A DNA stretch of 64,000 bases, from assembly GCF_014648895.1 (NCBI RefSeq), contig NZ_BMRZ01000010.1:62001-126000 (forward strand). Reading direction: 5' to 3'. The position numbers were made by a program, and so were the translations under genes. This DNA comes from Streptomyces tanashiensis. GTDB lineage: Bacteria > Actinomycetota > Actinomycetes > Streptomycetales > Streptomycetaceae. The notes beneath the pieces are model-generated. The model was not told the DNA's origin. It searched no databases and saw only the letters and a program-made list of their open reading frames with translations. Below, piece after piece: positions 44,095 through 52,651 of the stretch (positions within the stretch are counted from its first letter, which is position 1; the number at the start of each line of letters is the position of its first letter).

Positions 44095-44823
44095 TCAGTG
44101 CTCGATGATCTCGCCGTCGCTCAGCTCCAGGACCCGGTCCGCCAGGACCAGGAGCTGGGGGTCGTGCGTGGCGACCAGGGCCGTGCAGCCCTCGCTGCGC
44201 ACCACGGCGCGCAGCAGCTGCATGACGGCGAGCCCGGTCTCCGCGTCCAGCTGGCCCGTCGGCTCGTCGGCTATCAGCAGCGCCGGCTTGTTGGCCAGGG
44301 CGCGGGCGATGGCGACGCGCTGCTGCTGGCCGCCGGAGAGCTCGCCCGGCCGCTGGTTCGCGTGGTCGGCGAGGCCCACGAGCCCGAGCATCAGGGCGAC
44401 CCGCTCCTCGCGCTCCTTGGGGTCCGCCTTGCGCAGCCGCAGGGGCACGCCCACGTTCTCGGCGGCGGAGAGGATCGGGAGCAGTCCGAAGGACTGGAAG
44501 ATGAAGCCGATCCGGTCGCGCCGCAGCTCCAGGAGGCCGTTCTCGCCGAGGGTGGAGAGGTCGGTGCCGTCGATGACGATGCGGCCCCCGTCGGCGCTGT
44601 CGAGGCCGCCCACGAGGTTCAGCAGGGTCGTCTTGCCGGAGCCCGAGCGGCCCTTGAGCGCGACGAGCTCGCCGCGCGGGATGTCGAAGGAGACTCCGCG
44701 CAGGGCGTGGACGGCGGCCTCGCCCGTGCCGTACGAGCGGCGCAGATTCTCGACACGGACCATCGGCGGTCCGGCCGGGTTCTCGACGACGGCAGTAGCG
44801 GACCTGGTGCTGCTCTCACTCAC
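44095..44823 (-). CDS. ABC transporter ATP-binding protein (MacB/LolD type)
   Basis: 242 residues. Walker A GRSGSGKTTL, Q-loop FIFQSFGLLPILSA, signature LSGGQQQRVAIARAL and Walker B LLIADEPTG are all present. The FQSF and ADEPTG forms are typical of LolD/MacB-type exporters. GTG 44823 has a GGAGGGGG binding site eight bases upstream, so the extra N-terminus to 44847 is unlikely. No permease gene neighbours it, so the partner must be encoded elsewhere. Confidence 0.9.
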   Translation of the reverse strand: MSESSTRSATAVVENPAGPPMVRVENLRRSYGTGEAAVHALRGVSFDIPRGELVALKGRSGSGKTTLLNLVGGLDSADGGRIVIDGTDLSTLGENGLLELRRDRIGFIFQSFGLLPILSAAENVGVPLRLRKADPKEREERVALMLGLVGLADHANQRPGELSGGQQQRVAIARALANKPALLIADEPTGQLDAETGLAVMQLLRAVVRSEGCTALVATHDPQLLVLADRVLELSDGEIIEH

Positions 44824-44914
44824 CCTGTGCTCCCCCTCCTCGAACATGTGCGCCGCCAGTATGGTCCGCGGCCGGTCCCGAAAACCAGAGCCGGACCCGG
44901 GACCTGTGGAAAAC

Positions 44915-44963
44915 GCCGGTGGGCCGCTTCCCGTACCACTCGTACGGGAAGCGGCCCACCGGC
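44915..44963. terminator. Terminator at the end of the DUF3710 operon
   Basis: Perfect 21-base arms flank a seven-base loop, starting 46 bases past the DUF3710 stop on the minus strand and just before the ABC gene start. Confidence 0.88.
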
Positions 44964-45008
44964 CCTGTCTCGATCACGCCGGGCCGCCCGGGGGCGGTCC
45001 GGCGGGGT

Positions 45009-45770
45009 TCAGCGGATCTCGGAGATCTCCGGACCGCGCTGGAGCTGGCCCATGCCACCGGAGAAGCGGGAGTTCTCCTGCTCCTCCTGCTGCACGCCGT
45101 CCGGCACCATCTGCGCGTCGTTCGGCAGCTTGAGGACGATCGGGTCCCGCGGGGCCATCGGGCCCTCACCGCGGACGACCACGGTGTCCCGGACGATCTG
45201 CTCCAGGAGGCCGGCCGCCTCGGGCTGGACCGCGCCCTGCCCGGAGATCACTCCGCGCAGGAACCAGCGGGGTCCGTCGACGCCCACGAAGCGGACCAGC
45301 TGCACGCCGCGGTTGCCGTCCGGCAGCTGCACCGGGACCTGCGCACGCAGCTCCCAGCCGAGCGGGCCCTCGACCTCGTCGATGACACCGCCCTGCTGGA
45401 CGATGCCGGTGGCGATCTCGTCGCGGACCTCGCCCCAGATGCCCTCGTTCTTGGGCGCGGCGAAGGCCTGCAGCTGTACGGCGCTGTCGCGCAGGACGAC
45501 GGTGGCCGCGACGATCGCGTCGCCCGCCACCTCCACCCGCAGCTCCATGCCCTCGACTCCGGGCACGAAGATCCCGCCGAGGTCCACGCGGCCCTCGTCG
45601 GGCTTGGCGACCTCGGAGATGTCCCAGGGCCCGTCGGGCCGGGGCGCCGGCGGAAGGTTCACGCGGCGCGGCGCCTCGGCGCCGTCCTCGTCCTCCACCG
45701 CGTCGACGACCTGCTCGGCCTCGCTCGCCGCGTCCTCGGCGGCACCGCTCTTCTTGCGACGTCCGAACAC
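45009..45770 (-). CDS. DUF3710 protein
   Basis: 253 residues. A basic start (FGRRKKSG) is followed by an acidic low-complexity linker, and then the DUF3710 core from about residue 45 (PWDISEVAKPDEGRVDLGGI). The family is conserved in Actinobacteria next to dut, and its function is unknown. GTG 45770 has AAGGA seven bases upstream, placed in the end of dut. Confidence 0.85.
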   Translation of the reverse strand: MFGRRKKSGAAEDAASEAEQVVDAVEDEDGAEAPRRVNLPPAPRPDGPWDISEVAKPDEGRVDLGGIFVPGVEGMELRVEVAGDAIVAATVVLRDSAVQLQAFAAPKNEGIWGEVRDEIATGIVQQGGVIDEVEGPLGWELRAQVPVQLPDGNRGVQLVRFVGVDGPRWFLRGVISGQGAVQPEAAGLLEQIVRDTVVVRGEGPMAPRDPIVLKLPNDAQMVPDGVQQEEQENSRFSGGMGQLQRGPEISEIR

Positions 45771-45771
45771 G

Positions 45772-46284
45772 TCACTGTCCTTCCCGGTCGGATACGACCG
45801 AAGCGTATCGATTCCCACCCGTTGTGCCGTCCACGGCGGCGTGACCGCCGGTGGACCCGAAGCCCCCCTCGGCCCGCGCCGAACCGGGAAGCTCCGCCAC
45901 CTCGTGGAAGCGCACCTTCTCGACCTGCTGGACGACAAGTTGGGCAATCCGATCGAATCGTTCGAACCGCACGTCCTCGCGCGGGTCGAGATTGACCACG
46001 ATCACCTTGATCTCTCCACGGTACCCGGCATCCACCGTCCCCGGGGCATTCACGAGCGCCACTCCGCAGCGGGCGGCGAGACCGGAGCGCGGGTGCACGA
46101 AGGCCGCGTACCCGTCCGGCAGGGCGATGGAGACCCCGGTGGGCAGCACGGCGCGCTCCCCGGGGGCCAGCACGGCGGCCTCGGTGGTCACGAGGTCGGC
46201 CCCGGCGTCGCCGGGATGCCCGTACGCCGGGATCGGCACCTCCGGGTCCACTCGCCGGATCAGTACGTCGACAGGGTTGCGCAT
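45772..46284 (-). CDS. dut: Deoxyuridine 5'-triphosphate nucleotidohydrolase (dUTPase)
   Basis: 170 residues. All five trimeric dUTPase motifs can be traced: DAGADLVT, the HPRSGLAARCGV loop, NAPGTVDAGYRGEIKV with the catalytic Asp, RIAQLVVQ, and the C-terminal RAEGGFGSTGG. It hydrolyses dUTP to dUMP and pyrophosphate, keeping uracil out of DNA. It overlaps the thioesterase stop by one base and is one base from DUF3710, so the three are co-transcribed. Confidence 0.95.
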   Translation of the reverse strand: MRNPVDVLIRRVDPEVPIPAYGHPGDAGADLVTTEAAVLAPGERAVLPTGVSIALPDGYAAFVHPRSGLAARCGVALVNAPGTVDAGYRGEIKVIVVNLDPREDVRFERFDRIAQLVVQQVEKVRFHEVAELPGSARAEGGFGSTGGHAAVDGTTGGNRYASVVSDREGQ

Positions 46285-46868
46285 CAGGGGTTCACCTCGA
46301 AGGCGCGGGCGCGCCGGACCTGGTCGGGGTCGGACATGGCGGCCTGGATCTCCTCCGGGCGGCCGTTGTCGATGAAGTGGTCGACCTTGACCTCGATGAA
46401 GAGGGCGTCGGCGCGGACGGCGACGGGGCCCTCGGGCCCGCCGATCCGGCCGACGGCGGTCGAGTAGATCTTGCGGCCGTGCACGGCCGTGACGGCTGCC
46501 TCCAGATGGAGGACCGTGCCGACCGGGACGGGCCGCACGAAGTCCGTCTCCAGGCGTCCGGTCACGGCGATGACCCGCAGCAGCCAGTTCAGGGAGCCGA
46601 GGGTCTCGTCGAGCGCGGTGGCCAGCACGCCTCCGTGCGCGAGGCCGGGGGCGCCCTGGTGGTCGGGGGTCACCGTGAACTCGGCGGTGACGGTCACGCC
46701 CTCGCCCGCGCGCGCTTCCAGGTGGAGGCCGTGGGGCTGCCCGCCGCCGCACCCGAAGCAGTACTCGTAGTGCGCTCCGAGCAGCTCGCCGGGGGCCGGC
46801 GCGTCGGGGTGGCGTACCGGCGGTATGGCGTCGGCCGGCGGGGTGAGGGCGGCAGATGTTGCAGTCAC
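46284..46868 (-). CDS. PaaI-family hotdog-fold thioesterase
   Basis: 194 residues, GTG 46868 with AAGG nine bases upstream. The hotdog signature GLAHGGVLATALDETLG and the second strand TGRLETDFVRPVPVGTVL identify the PaaI-like family of acyl-CoA thioesterases. An N-terminal CFGCG pair is common in this actinobacterial subgroup. It is the first gene of the thioesterase-dut-DUF3710 operon. Confidence 0.85.
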   Translation of the reverse strand: MTATSAALTPPADAIPPVRHPDAPAPGELLGAHYEYCFGCGGGQPHGLHLEARAGEGVTVTAEFTVTPDHQGAPGLAHGGVLATALDETLGSLNWLLRVIAVTGRLETDFVRPVPVGTVLHLEAAVTAVHGRKIYSTAVGRIGGPEGPVAVRADALFIEVKVDHFIDNGRPEEIQAAMSDPDQVRRARAFEVNP

Positions 46869-46926
46869 AGCCGCAGACCTTACCCGCGCGGATGGGCGCA
46901 GGTCGCGCCGTGCCAAGCTTGGACGC

Positions 46927-47418
46927 ATGCAGCCTTCCGCATCGTCCCCGGCCCCCTCCCCCGCGCCCTCCGCCGCGCCGCGCTTCGACGAGCGGCTGAC
47001 GGCGCCCCGCTCGTGGTGGGCGATCGTGGGTCTGCTCGGTCTCTCCGGCGGCCTGATCATGTTCCCGCTGGGCACGGTCCCGACGCTGGGCGGCCTGATC
47101 GCGGCGACGGTGCTCGCCGGGGTGGCGGTCTCCTCGTACGGCTCCGCCCGGATCCGCGTGGTGGCCGGTTCCCTGGTGGCGGGCGACGCCCGGATCCCGG
47201 TCACGGCGCTCGGGGCGGCCGAGGTACTCGACGCCGAGGAGGCGCGCGCCTGGCGCACGCACAAGGCGGACCCGCGCGCCTTCATGCTGATGCGCAGCTA
47301 CGTGCCGGGGGCGGTACGGGTCGCGGTGACGGACCCGGCGGACCCGACGCCGTACGTGTACCTGTCCAGCCGAGTGCCGGAGGCGCTGGTCGCCGCCCTG
47401 GAGGCGGAGCGCGCCTGA
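46927..47418 (+). CDS. DUF3093 membrane protein
   Basis: 163 residues. A Pro/Ser/Ala-rich start is followed by FDERLTAPRSWWAI, the DUF3093 opening motif. Two hydrophobic segments (about 32-75) and a soluble beta-rich domain follow. The family is actinobacterial and of unknown function. It is divergent from the thioesterase gene, only 58 bases away, so the two share a compact promoter region. Confidence 0.85.
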   Translation: MQPSASSPAPSPAPSAAPRFDERLTAPRSWWAIVGLLGLSGGLIMFPLGTVPTLGGLIAATVLAGVAVSSYGSARIRVVAGSLVAGDARIPVTALGAAEVLDAEEARAWRTHKADPRAFMLMRSYVPGAVRVAVTDPADPTPYVYLSSRVPEALVAALEAERA

Positions 47419-47453
47419 CCGGCGCGTCAGCCCCGAGCGGCGCGTCCGCGCGT

Positions 47454-47509
47454 CCCGGCGGCTCAGCCCGGCCCGGCGCGTCAGCCCGTCCCGGCGGCTC
47501 AGCCCGGCC
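47454..47509. repeat. GC-rich imperfect tandem repeat
   Basis: A 36-base unit starting CCCGGCGGCTCAGCCCGGCC is followed by a second copy matching over its first 20 bases. It fills the space between the convergent DUF3093 gene and the next minus-strand gene. Confidence 0.6.
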
Positions 47510-47545
47510 CCGGCCGTCCGCCGGGGCTGGAAGCCCGCCTTCGGG

Positions 47546-48595
47546 CTAGAAGCCCAGTTCCTTGGGGTTCTCCGGCTGCTCCAGCGGGGGCAGCTCCGTG
47601 AGGGCGTCCCAAGGGACCTGCCGGCCGCGGAGGTCCTTGCGGATGTGCCCGGCGAGCTTCTTGGTGTCGCGGCGGTTCATGACGGCGCCGACGGTGGCGC
47701 CCACCATGAAGGGCATGAGGTTCGGCAGGTTGCGCACCATGCGTTTCATGATCTGCTGGCGCAGTTCGCGCTTGAGCTGACCGCCGAGGGCCGCGTTGAC
47801 CGTGGTGGGCTTCGTGGGGTCGATGCCCCGTTCCTCGGCCCAGGAGGTCAGATAGGCCGCCGAGCGCTGGGGGAGCCGGCCGGGGGGCCGCAGCCCGTAG
47901 ACCTCGTGCAGTTCGGCGATGAGTTTGAGCTCCACGGCGGCGACGCCGGTGATCTCGGCCGCCAGTTCGGCCGGCATGGCCGGGGGAACCGGGAGCATGG
48001 CGGCGGCGCCGACGCCCGCGCCCACGGTCGAGCTCGCGTTCGCCGCTCCGGCGACGAGTTTGTCGGCGAGCTCCTCGGGGCCGAGCCCGGGGAACTGTCT
48101 GCGCAGGGTCGCCAGGTCGCGGACGGGGATCCGCGGGGCGAGGTCGATCAGCCGGTCGGCCAGATGACCGAGGCCGGCCTTGGCGCTCTCTCCGCCGCGC
48201 TTCACGCCCTGCCGGACGCCGCGCGTGACGCCGCGCCGGACGGCGTCGATCCGATCGGAGTCGATCTTGATCCGGTCGAGCTGTGTCCGTGCGGGGTCGG
48301 CCAGCCGCCTGACGGCGCCGAGGCGTCCGCCCCGCCGCGTCCCGGCCGGCGCCTCACCCTGTCCCTGCGGAACCGGCAGGCGCGCCGGATCCTCCTCGGC
48401 GACCTCGATGACCGCCTCGAGCGAGGCCGGGAGGCCTCGCTCGTCGTCACGTGCGCCGAGGGAGGGCAGGGAGGCGCTGTGCTCGGCTTCAGGAGCCTCC
48501 TGGGCGCCCTCTGCCGGGCCTGAGCCGCCCTTGTACGTCTCCGGGCTCCTGGGGAGCCGTAGACGCCGCTTCCGGGACGGTGTGTCGCCTGCCAC
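47546..48595 (-). CDS. Conserved hypothetical protein
   Basis: 349 residues, with a charged low-complexity first third. A glycine/alanine-rich region with weak hydrophobicity (STVGAGVGAAAMLPVPPAMP) follows, then a helical domain (ELKLIAELHEVYGL) and a KRMVRNLPNLMPFMVGATVGA segment. The overall pattern is that of EcsC-like proteins, but I cannot name it with confidence. It begins 12 bases after the DUF4193 stop, forming an operon pair. Confidence 0.7.
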   Translation of the reverse strand: MAGDTPSRKRRLRLPRSPETYKGGSGPAEGAQEAPEAEHSASLPSLGARDDERGLPASLEAVIEVAEEDPARLPVPQGQGEAPAGTRRGGRLGAVRRLADPARTQLDRIKIDSDRIDAVRRGVTRGVRQGVKRGGESAKAGLGHLADRLIDLAPRIPVRDLATLRRQFPGLGPEELADKLVAGAANASSTVGAGVGAAAMLPVPPAMPAELAAEITGVAAVELKLIAELHEVYGLRPPGRLPQRSAAYLTSWAEERGIDPTKPTTVNAALGGQLKRELRQQIMKRMVRNLPNLMPFMVGATVGAVMNRRDTKKLAGHIRKDLRGRQVPWDALTELPPLEQPENPKELGF

Positions 48596-48607
48596 GGCCG
48601 AGCGTTC

Positions 48608-48904
48608 TCAGTCGCAGTCGCGGCAGATCGGCTGGCCGTTCTTCTCCCGGGCCAGCTGGCTGCGGTGATGCACGAGGAAGCAGCTCATGCAGGTGAACTC
48701 GTCGGCCTGCTTGGGCAGGACCCGGACGGCCAGCTCCTCGTTCGAGAGGTCGGCGCCGGGAAGCTCCAGGCCTTCGGCGGCCTCGAACTCGTCGACGTCG
48801 ACGGTCGAGGTCGACTTGTCGTTCCGGCGGGCCTTCAGTTCTTCAAGGCTGTCCGAGTCGACGTCGTCGTCGGTCTTGCGTGGGGTGTCGTAATCCGTTG
48901 CCAT
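48608..48904 (-). CDS. DUF4193 small zinc-ribbon-like protein
   Basis: 98 residues, ATG 48904. An acidic first half (DYDTPRKTDDDVDSDSLEEL) precedes a C-terminal cysteine pair set CMSC...CRDC, as in a zinc ribbon. The sequence fits the actinobacterial DUF4193 family, whose function is unknown. Confidence 0.88.
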   Translation of the reverse strand: MATDYDTPRKTDDDVDSDSLEELKARRNDKSTSTVDVDEFEAAEGLELPGADLSNEELAVRVLPKQADEFTCMSCFLVHHRSQLAREKNGQPICRDCD

Positions 48905-49299
48905 GTCGCTCTCCCCCTCTGGGTGGTTGCGGTGTCTCCAGCGCACGTAACGCGTGAGAGGTCGGACTTGTGCCCGACCTGAGGCGGAGATTTTGCCTCA
49001 CATCAAGGTCTGTTACTCAATCGACACCCGTCGCGCACTCTCGCGAGTGATCGGCTTCGGGTGGCGAACCGGACCGTACACGGTCCTCCGGGCGGCCCTC
49101 ACGGGCGCCACCCCGTGTACTTCCCGTCATTCCGGGCCCCGGAAACCCGGACTTTTCCTGGTTTTCCGAGGGATTTCTCGGTCACGGAGAGTGGAGGGCC
49201 GGACACCCTCTCCTGTGATCGATCACACATGAGCGTCTCAGGATCGGGGCTCCGGAATTCCGCGCAAAGCGAACGGAACCGGTCGGCTCGTGCAGTGTG
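48905..49299. other. Gap between DUF4193 and cutS
   Basis: 395 bases with no supported gene. It should hold the promoter of DUF4193 and the end of cutS. It contains the palindrome TGTGATCGATCACA and a smaller GGACCG/CGGTCC inverted pair near 49074. Confidence 0.6.
49214..49227. promoter_or_regulatory. 14-bp perfect palindrome TGTGATCGATCACA
   Basis: Self-complementary site resembling CRP-type operators (TGTGA...TCACA), but with a four-base rather than a six-base spacer. It lies 73 bases past the cutS stop and about 310 bases before DUF4193. Confidence 0.45.
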
Positions 49300-50538
49300 T
49301 CAGATCGGCAGAGTGACGCGCATCACGAGTCCGCCGCCCTCGCGCGGCTCCGCGATGATACGGCCGCCGTGGGCGCGGGCCACGGACCGCGCGATCGACA
49401 GGCCGAGACCGACCCCCTTGTCGCTGCCGGTCCGCTCCTGCCGGAGCCTTCTGAACGGCTCGAAGAGGTTGTCGATCTCGTACGCGGGGACCACCGGCCC
49501 CGTGTTCGAGACGACCAGGACCGCCTGACCGTCCTTGGTCTCGGTCGTGACCTCGACCCAGCCGTCCTCCGCCACGTTGTACCGCACGGCGTTCTGGAGC
49601 AGGTTCAGCGCGATCCGCTCCAGCAGGACGCCGTTGCCCTGGACGACGGCGGGATCCAGCTCGCGCCGGATCTCGACGCCCTTGGCCACGGCCTCGGCGT
49701 GCACCTGGTCGACGCCCCGCTCGGCGACCTCGGCGAGGTCGACGGGTTTGCGTTCGATGATCTGGTTGTCGCTCCGGGCGAGCAGCAGCAGGCCCTCGAC
49801 GAGCTGTTCGCTGCGCTCGTTGGTGGCGAGCAGGGTCTTGCCGAGCTGCTGGAGCTCCACCGGCGCCCCTGGGTCCGAGAGGTGGACCTCCAGGAGGGTG
49901 CGGTTGATCGCGAGGGGGGTCCGCAGCTCGTGCGAGGCGTTCGCGACGAACCGCTGCTGGGCGGTGAAGGCCCGCTCCAGGCGGTCCAGCATCTCGTCGA
50001 AGGTGTCGGCGAGCTCCTTGAGCTCGTCGTCGGGGCCGTCCAGCTCGATCCGCCGCGACAGGTCGGAGCCGGCCACCTGGCGGGCGGTCCGGGTGATCCG
50101 GCCGAGCGGGGAGAGCACCCGTCCCGCCATGGCGTAGCCGAAGGCGAAGGCGATGATGCTGAGGCCGAGCAGGGCGAAGAGGGACCTCCGGAGGAGGTCG
50201 TCGAGGGCGAGGTCGCTCTGGTGCCGCAGACAGAGCGTCACGGCGTCGTTGAGCTGGTCGCCGGTGGGCGACTCGGGCAGCCTGCACCAGGAGGTGGTGG
50301 GCTGGACGGTGCCGTTGACGACCTTGAAGGGCAGCTGGGAGGTGCTGTCGCTGAGTGCCTGGGCGGTGAAGAGGTAGATGATCGACAGCAGCAGGATGCC
50401 GGCGATCAGGAACATGCCGCCGTACAGCAGCGTGAGCCGTATCCGGATGGTCGGGCGCAGCAGCGGCCGGACGGGGTCCCGGGGGTCCCAGGTCGGTTTC
50501 GGCGGCGCCTGGGGGTGGGGCGCGGGAGTCGTGGCCAT
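49300..50538 (-). CDS. cutS: Sensor histidine kinase CutS
   Basis: 412 residues, close to the roughly 414 known for S. lividans CutS. It has one membrane helix near 38-60, an outer loop with two cysteines (C85 and C103), a second helix near 120-138, HAMP, H203 in VANASHELRTPLA, an N-box LLQNAVRYN and a G-box DKGVGLGLSIARS. Published work links CutRS to secretion stress, and the two outer cysteines are the proposed redox sensor. The gene begins four bases after cutR, so they are co-transcribed. Confidence 0.92.
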   Translation of the reverse strand: MATTPAPHPQAPPKPTWDPRDPVRPLLRPTIRIRLTLLYGGMFLIAGILLLSIIYLFTAQALSDSTSQLPFKVVNGTVQPTTSWCRLPESPTGDQLNDAVTLCLRHQSDLALDDLLRRSLFALLGLSIIAFAFGYAMAGRVLSPLGRITRTARQVAGSDLSRRIELDGPDDELKELADTFDEMLDRLERAFTAQQRFVANASHELRTPLAINRTLLEVHLSDPGAPVELQQLGKTLLATNERSEQLVEGLLLLARSDNQIIERKPVDLAEVAERGVDQVHAEAVAKGVEIRRELDPAVVQGNGVLLERIALNLLQNAVRYNVAEDGWVEVTTETKDGQAVLVVSNTGPVVPAYEIDNLFEPFRRLRQERTGSDKGVGLGLSIARSVARAHGGRIIAEPREGGGLVMRVTLPI

Positions 50539-50542
50539 CAGG

Positions 50543-51196
50543 TCAGATCCGGTACCCGGAACCGGGGACGGTGACGATGACCGGCGGCTCGCCGAGCTTG
50601 CGCCGCAGGGTCATGACGGTGACGCGGACGACGTTGGTGAAGGGGTCGGTGTTCTCGTCCCAGGCCTTCTCCAGGAGCTGCTCGGCCGAGACGACGGCGC
50701 CCTCGCTGCGCATGAGGACCTCCAGGACGGCGAACTCCTTGGGCGCGAGCTGGACCTCCTTGCCCTCGCGGAAGACCTCGCGGCGGTTCGGGTCGAGCTT
50801 GATGCCGGCGCGCTCCAGGACCGGCGGGAGCGGGACGGTGGTGCGGCGGCCGAGGGCACGCACGCGCGCAGTGAGCTCGGTGAAGGCGAAGGGCTTGGGG
50901 AGGTAGTCGTCCGCCCCGAGCTCCAGGCCCTCGACGCGGTCGCTGACGTCGCCGGAGGCGGTGAGCATCAGGATGCGGGTGGGCATGCCGAGCTCGACGA
51001 TCTTGCGGCAGACGTCGTCGCCGTGGACGAGCGGGAGGTCGCGGTCGAGGACGACGACGTCGTAGTCGTTGACCCCCACGCGCTCCAGCGCCGCGGCGCC
51101 GTCGTACACGACGTCGACGGCCATGGCCTCCCGGCGCAGTCCGGTGGCCACCGCATCGGCGAGCAGCTGCTCGTCCTCGACGACGAGTACGCGCAC
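50543..51196 (-). CDS. cutR: Response regulator CutR
   Basis: 217 residues, matching S. lividans CutR in length and, as far as I recall, nearly in sequence. Receiver domain with phospho-acceptor D51 (VVLDRDLPL), then an OmpR-type winged helix (LAPKEFAVLEVLMRSEGAVV). GTG 51196 is chosen because GGAAGGA lies eight bases upstream and published CutR starts with MRVLVVEDEQ. An ATG nine bases upstream is less likely. Confidence 0.94.
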   Translation of the reverse strand: MRVLVVEDEQLLADAVATGLRREAMAVDVVYDGAAALERVGVNDYDVVVLDRDLPLVHGDDVCRKIVELGMPTRILMLTASGDVSDRVEGLELGADDYLPKPFAFTELTARVRALGRRTTVPLPPVLERAGIKLDPNRREVFREGKEVQLAPKEFAVLEVLMRSEGAVVSAEQLLEKAWDENTDPFTNVVRVTVMTLRRKLGEPPVIVTVPGSGYRI

Positions 51197-51571
51197 GTCG
51201 TACATCCTTCCCGTTGAGCCGCTGTCCGGGGTGGGGACCGGCTGAAACCTGAGCACTGACTGTGCGCGTCCATCCTGCCCCGTACGCGCGTAAACCGGCT
51301 GTAAGACGGCGGTCGGGGGCCGGGGGCGGGAGGGTGGTGAGCGGGGGGCGCGCGATGGGGCGCGCGGGCCGGAACGAAGAATTCACCGGATTCTCGGGCC
51401 AGTTGAGGTTTCTCTGAGGAAGGGGCTGGGGAGGACGACTGCACACCCCGTGATCACGCCCTGTATGTGGCGCGCCACCTACCGCTCTCTGTCCCCCAGA
51501 GTTCGCAGTGTGTGATCCACCCACCCTCGGCACACCCCCGTGCCACCGGACCCACGAGGAGGGGGCGCACG
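51197..51571. other. Divergent region between cutR and a small plus-strand gene
   Basis: 375 bases without a supported coding region. It contains the cutRS promoter and that of the small gene at 51572. No clear inverted repeat or riboswitch was seen. Confidence 0.6.
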
Positions 51572-51745
51572 ATGGACGCTTTCACCGCAGGACTGCTGCA
51601 CCGCATCAGGACCACGCAGACAGACCTCACGCGGGCCCGTGAGACGGGCGACGACTACCTGGCGGAGATGGAGCAGGCGGAGCTGGACGACCTGCACCGA
51701 CTGGCCGCCGAGCACGGCGTGGAGGTCTCCGCGCCGGGCGTCTGA
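51572..51745 (+). CDS. Small conserved hypothetical protein
   Basis: 57 residues with a strong GGAGGGGG binding site six bases before the ATG. It is helical and charged (TQTDLTRARETGDDYLAEME), with a coiled-coil-like heptad pattern. Small proteins in this position next to cutR recur in Streptomyces as far as I recall. The function is unknown. Confidence 0.75.
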   Translation: MDAFTAGLLHRIRTTQTDLTRARETGDDYLAEMEQAELDDLHRLAAEHGVEVSAPGV

Positions 51746-51779
51746 CCCGTCCCACCTGTTCGACCCGTACGCACGCGTG

Positions 51780-51808
51780 GGCCCCGGCGCCGTCCCGGCA
51801 CCGGGGCC
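51780..51808. terminator. Bidirectional terminator
   Basis: Twelve-base arms with one mismatch around GTCCC, extended by outer ACGCAC/GTGCGT pairing. It lies between the small plus-strand gene and the convergent inositol monophosphatase gene. Confidence 0.6.
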
Positions 51809-51832
51809 TCCGTGCGTCCGCCTCCCGGCCCG

Positions 51833-52642
51833 TCAGTCGTGCCAGGCCCCCAGCTCCTCCAGGAGCTCCTGGAGCGGCGCGAAGAGGCCCGGGGAGGCCG
51901 CGACGGTCAGCTCGCCGGACTCCTGCTCGCCGGGGCGGCCGCCCGTGAGGCCGCCCGCCTCGCGGGCGATGAGCGCGCCCGCCGCGAGGTCCCAGGGGTT
52001 GAGGCCGCGCTCGTAGTACGCGTCGAGGCGGCCGGCCGCGACGTCGCAGAGGTCGATGGCGGCCGAGCCGCCGCGGCGGATGTCGCGGACGCGCGGGATG
52101 ACCCGCTGCGCCACGTCCGCCTGGTGGGCGCGGCGGGACTGGACGTACCCGAAGCCGGTGCCGAGGAGGGCCTGGTCGAGCGGGGGCGAGGGGCGGACGG
52201 CGAGGCGCCGCTCCCCCGCGTACGCGCCGCCGCCGAGGACGGCCCGGTAGGTCTCGCCGCGCATCGGGGCCTCGACCACGCCGACGACGGTCTCGCCGTC
52301 CCGTTCGGCGGCGATCGAGACCGCCCAGGTGGGCAGGCCGTACAGGTAGTTCACGGTGCCGTCGAGCGGGTCGATCACCCAGCGGATCCCGCTGGTCCCG
52401 GGGCTCGACGCGCCCTCCTCGCCGAGGAAGCCGTCCTGCGGGCGGTGCTCGGAGAGGAAGCCGGTGATCAGCTTCTCGGCGGCGATGTCCATCTCGGTGA
52501 CCACGTCGATGGGGCTCGACTTGGTCTTCGCCACGGCCAGGTCGTCCGGCCGGCCGTCGCGCAGCAGCGCTCCGGCCCGCCGGGCGGCCTCCAGGGCGAG
52601 GTCGAGCAGTTCGGTGAGCAGAGGGTCGGATACGGCGGTCAC
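51833..52642 (-). CDS. Inositol monophosphatase family protein
   Basis: 269 residues. The metal site motifs GEEG, WVIDPLDGTVNYLYG and the C-terminal NPWDLAAGALIAREAGG are all present. The family dephosphorylates inositol phosphates or related sugar or histidinol phosphates. The GTG start has AAGGAG six bases upstream and is nine bases from the hemH stop, so it is co-transcribed after hemH. Confidence 0.92.
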   Translation of the reverse strand: MTAVSDPLLTELLDLALEAARRAGALLRDGRPDDLAVAKTKSSPIDVVTEMDIAAEKLITGFLSEHRPQDGFLGEEGASSPGTSGIRWVIDPLDGTVNYLYGLPTWAVSIAAERDGETVVGVVEAPMRGETYRAVLGGGAYAGERRLAVRPSPPLDQALLGTGFGYVQSRRAHQADVAQRVIPRVRDIRRGGSAAIDLCDVAAGRLDAYYERGLNPWDLAAGALIAREAGGLTGGRPGEQESGELTVAASPGLFAPLQELLEELGAWHD

Positions 52643-52651
52643 GCGGGCTCC

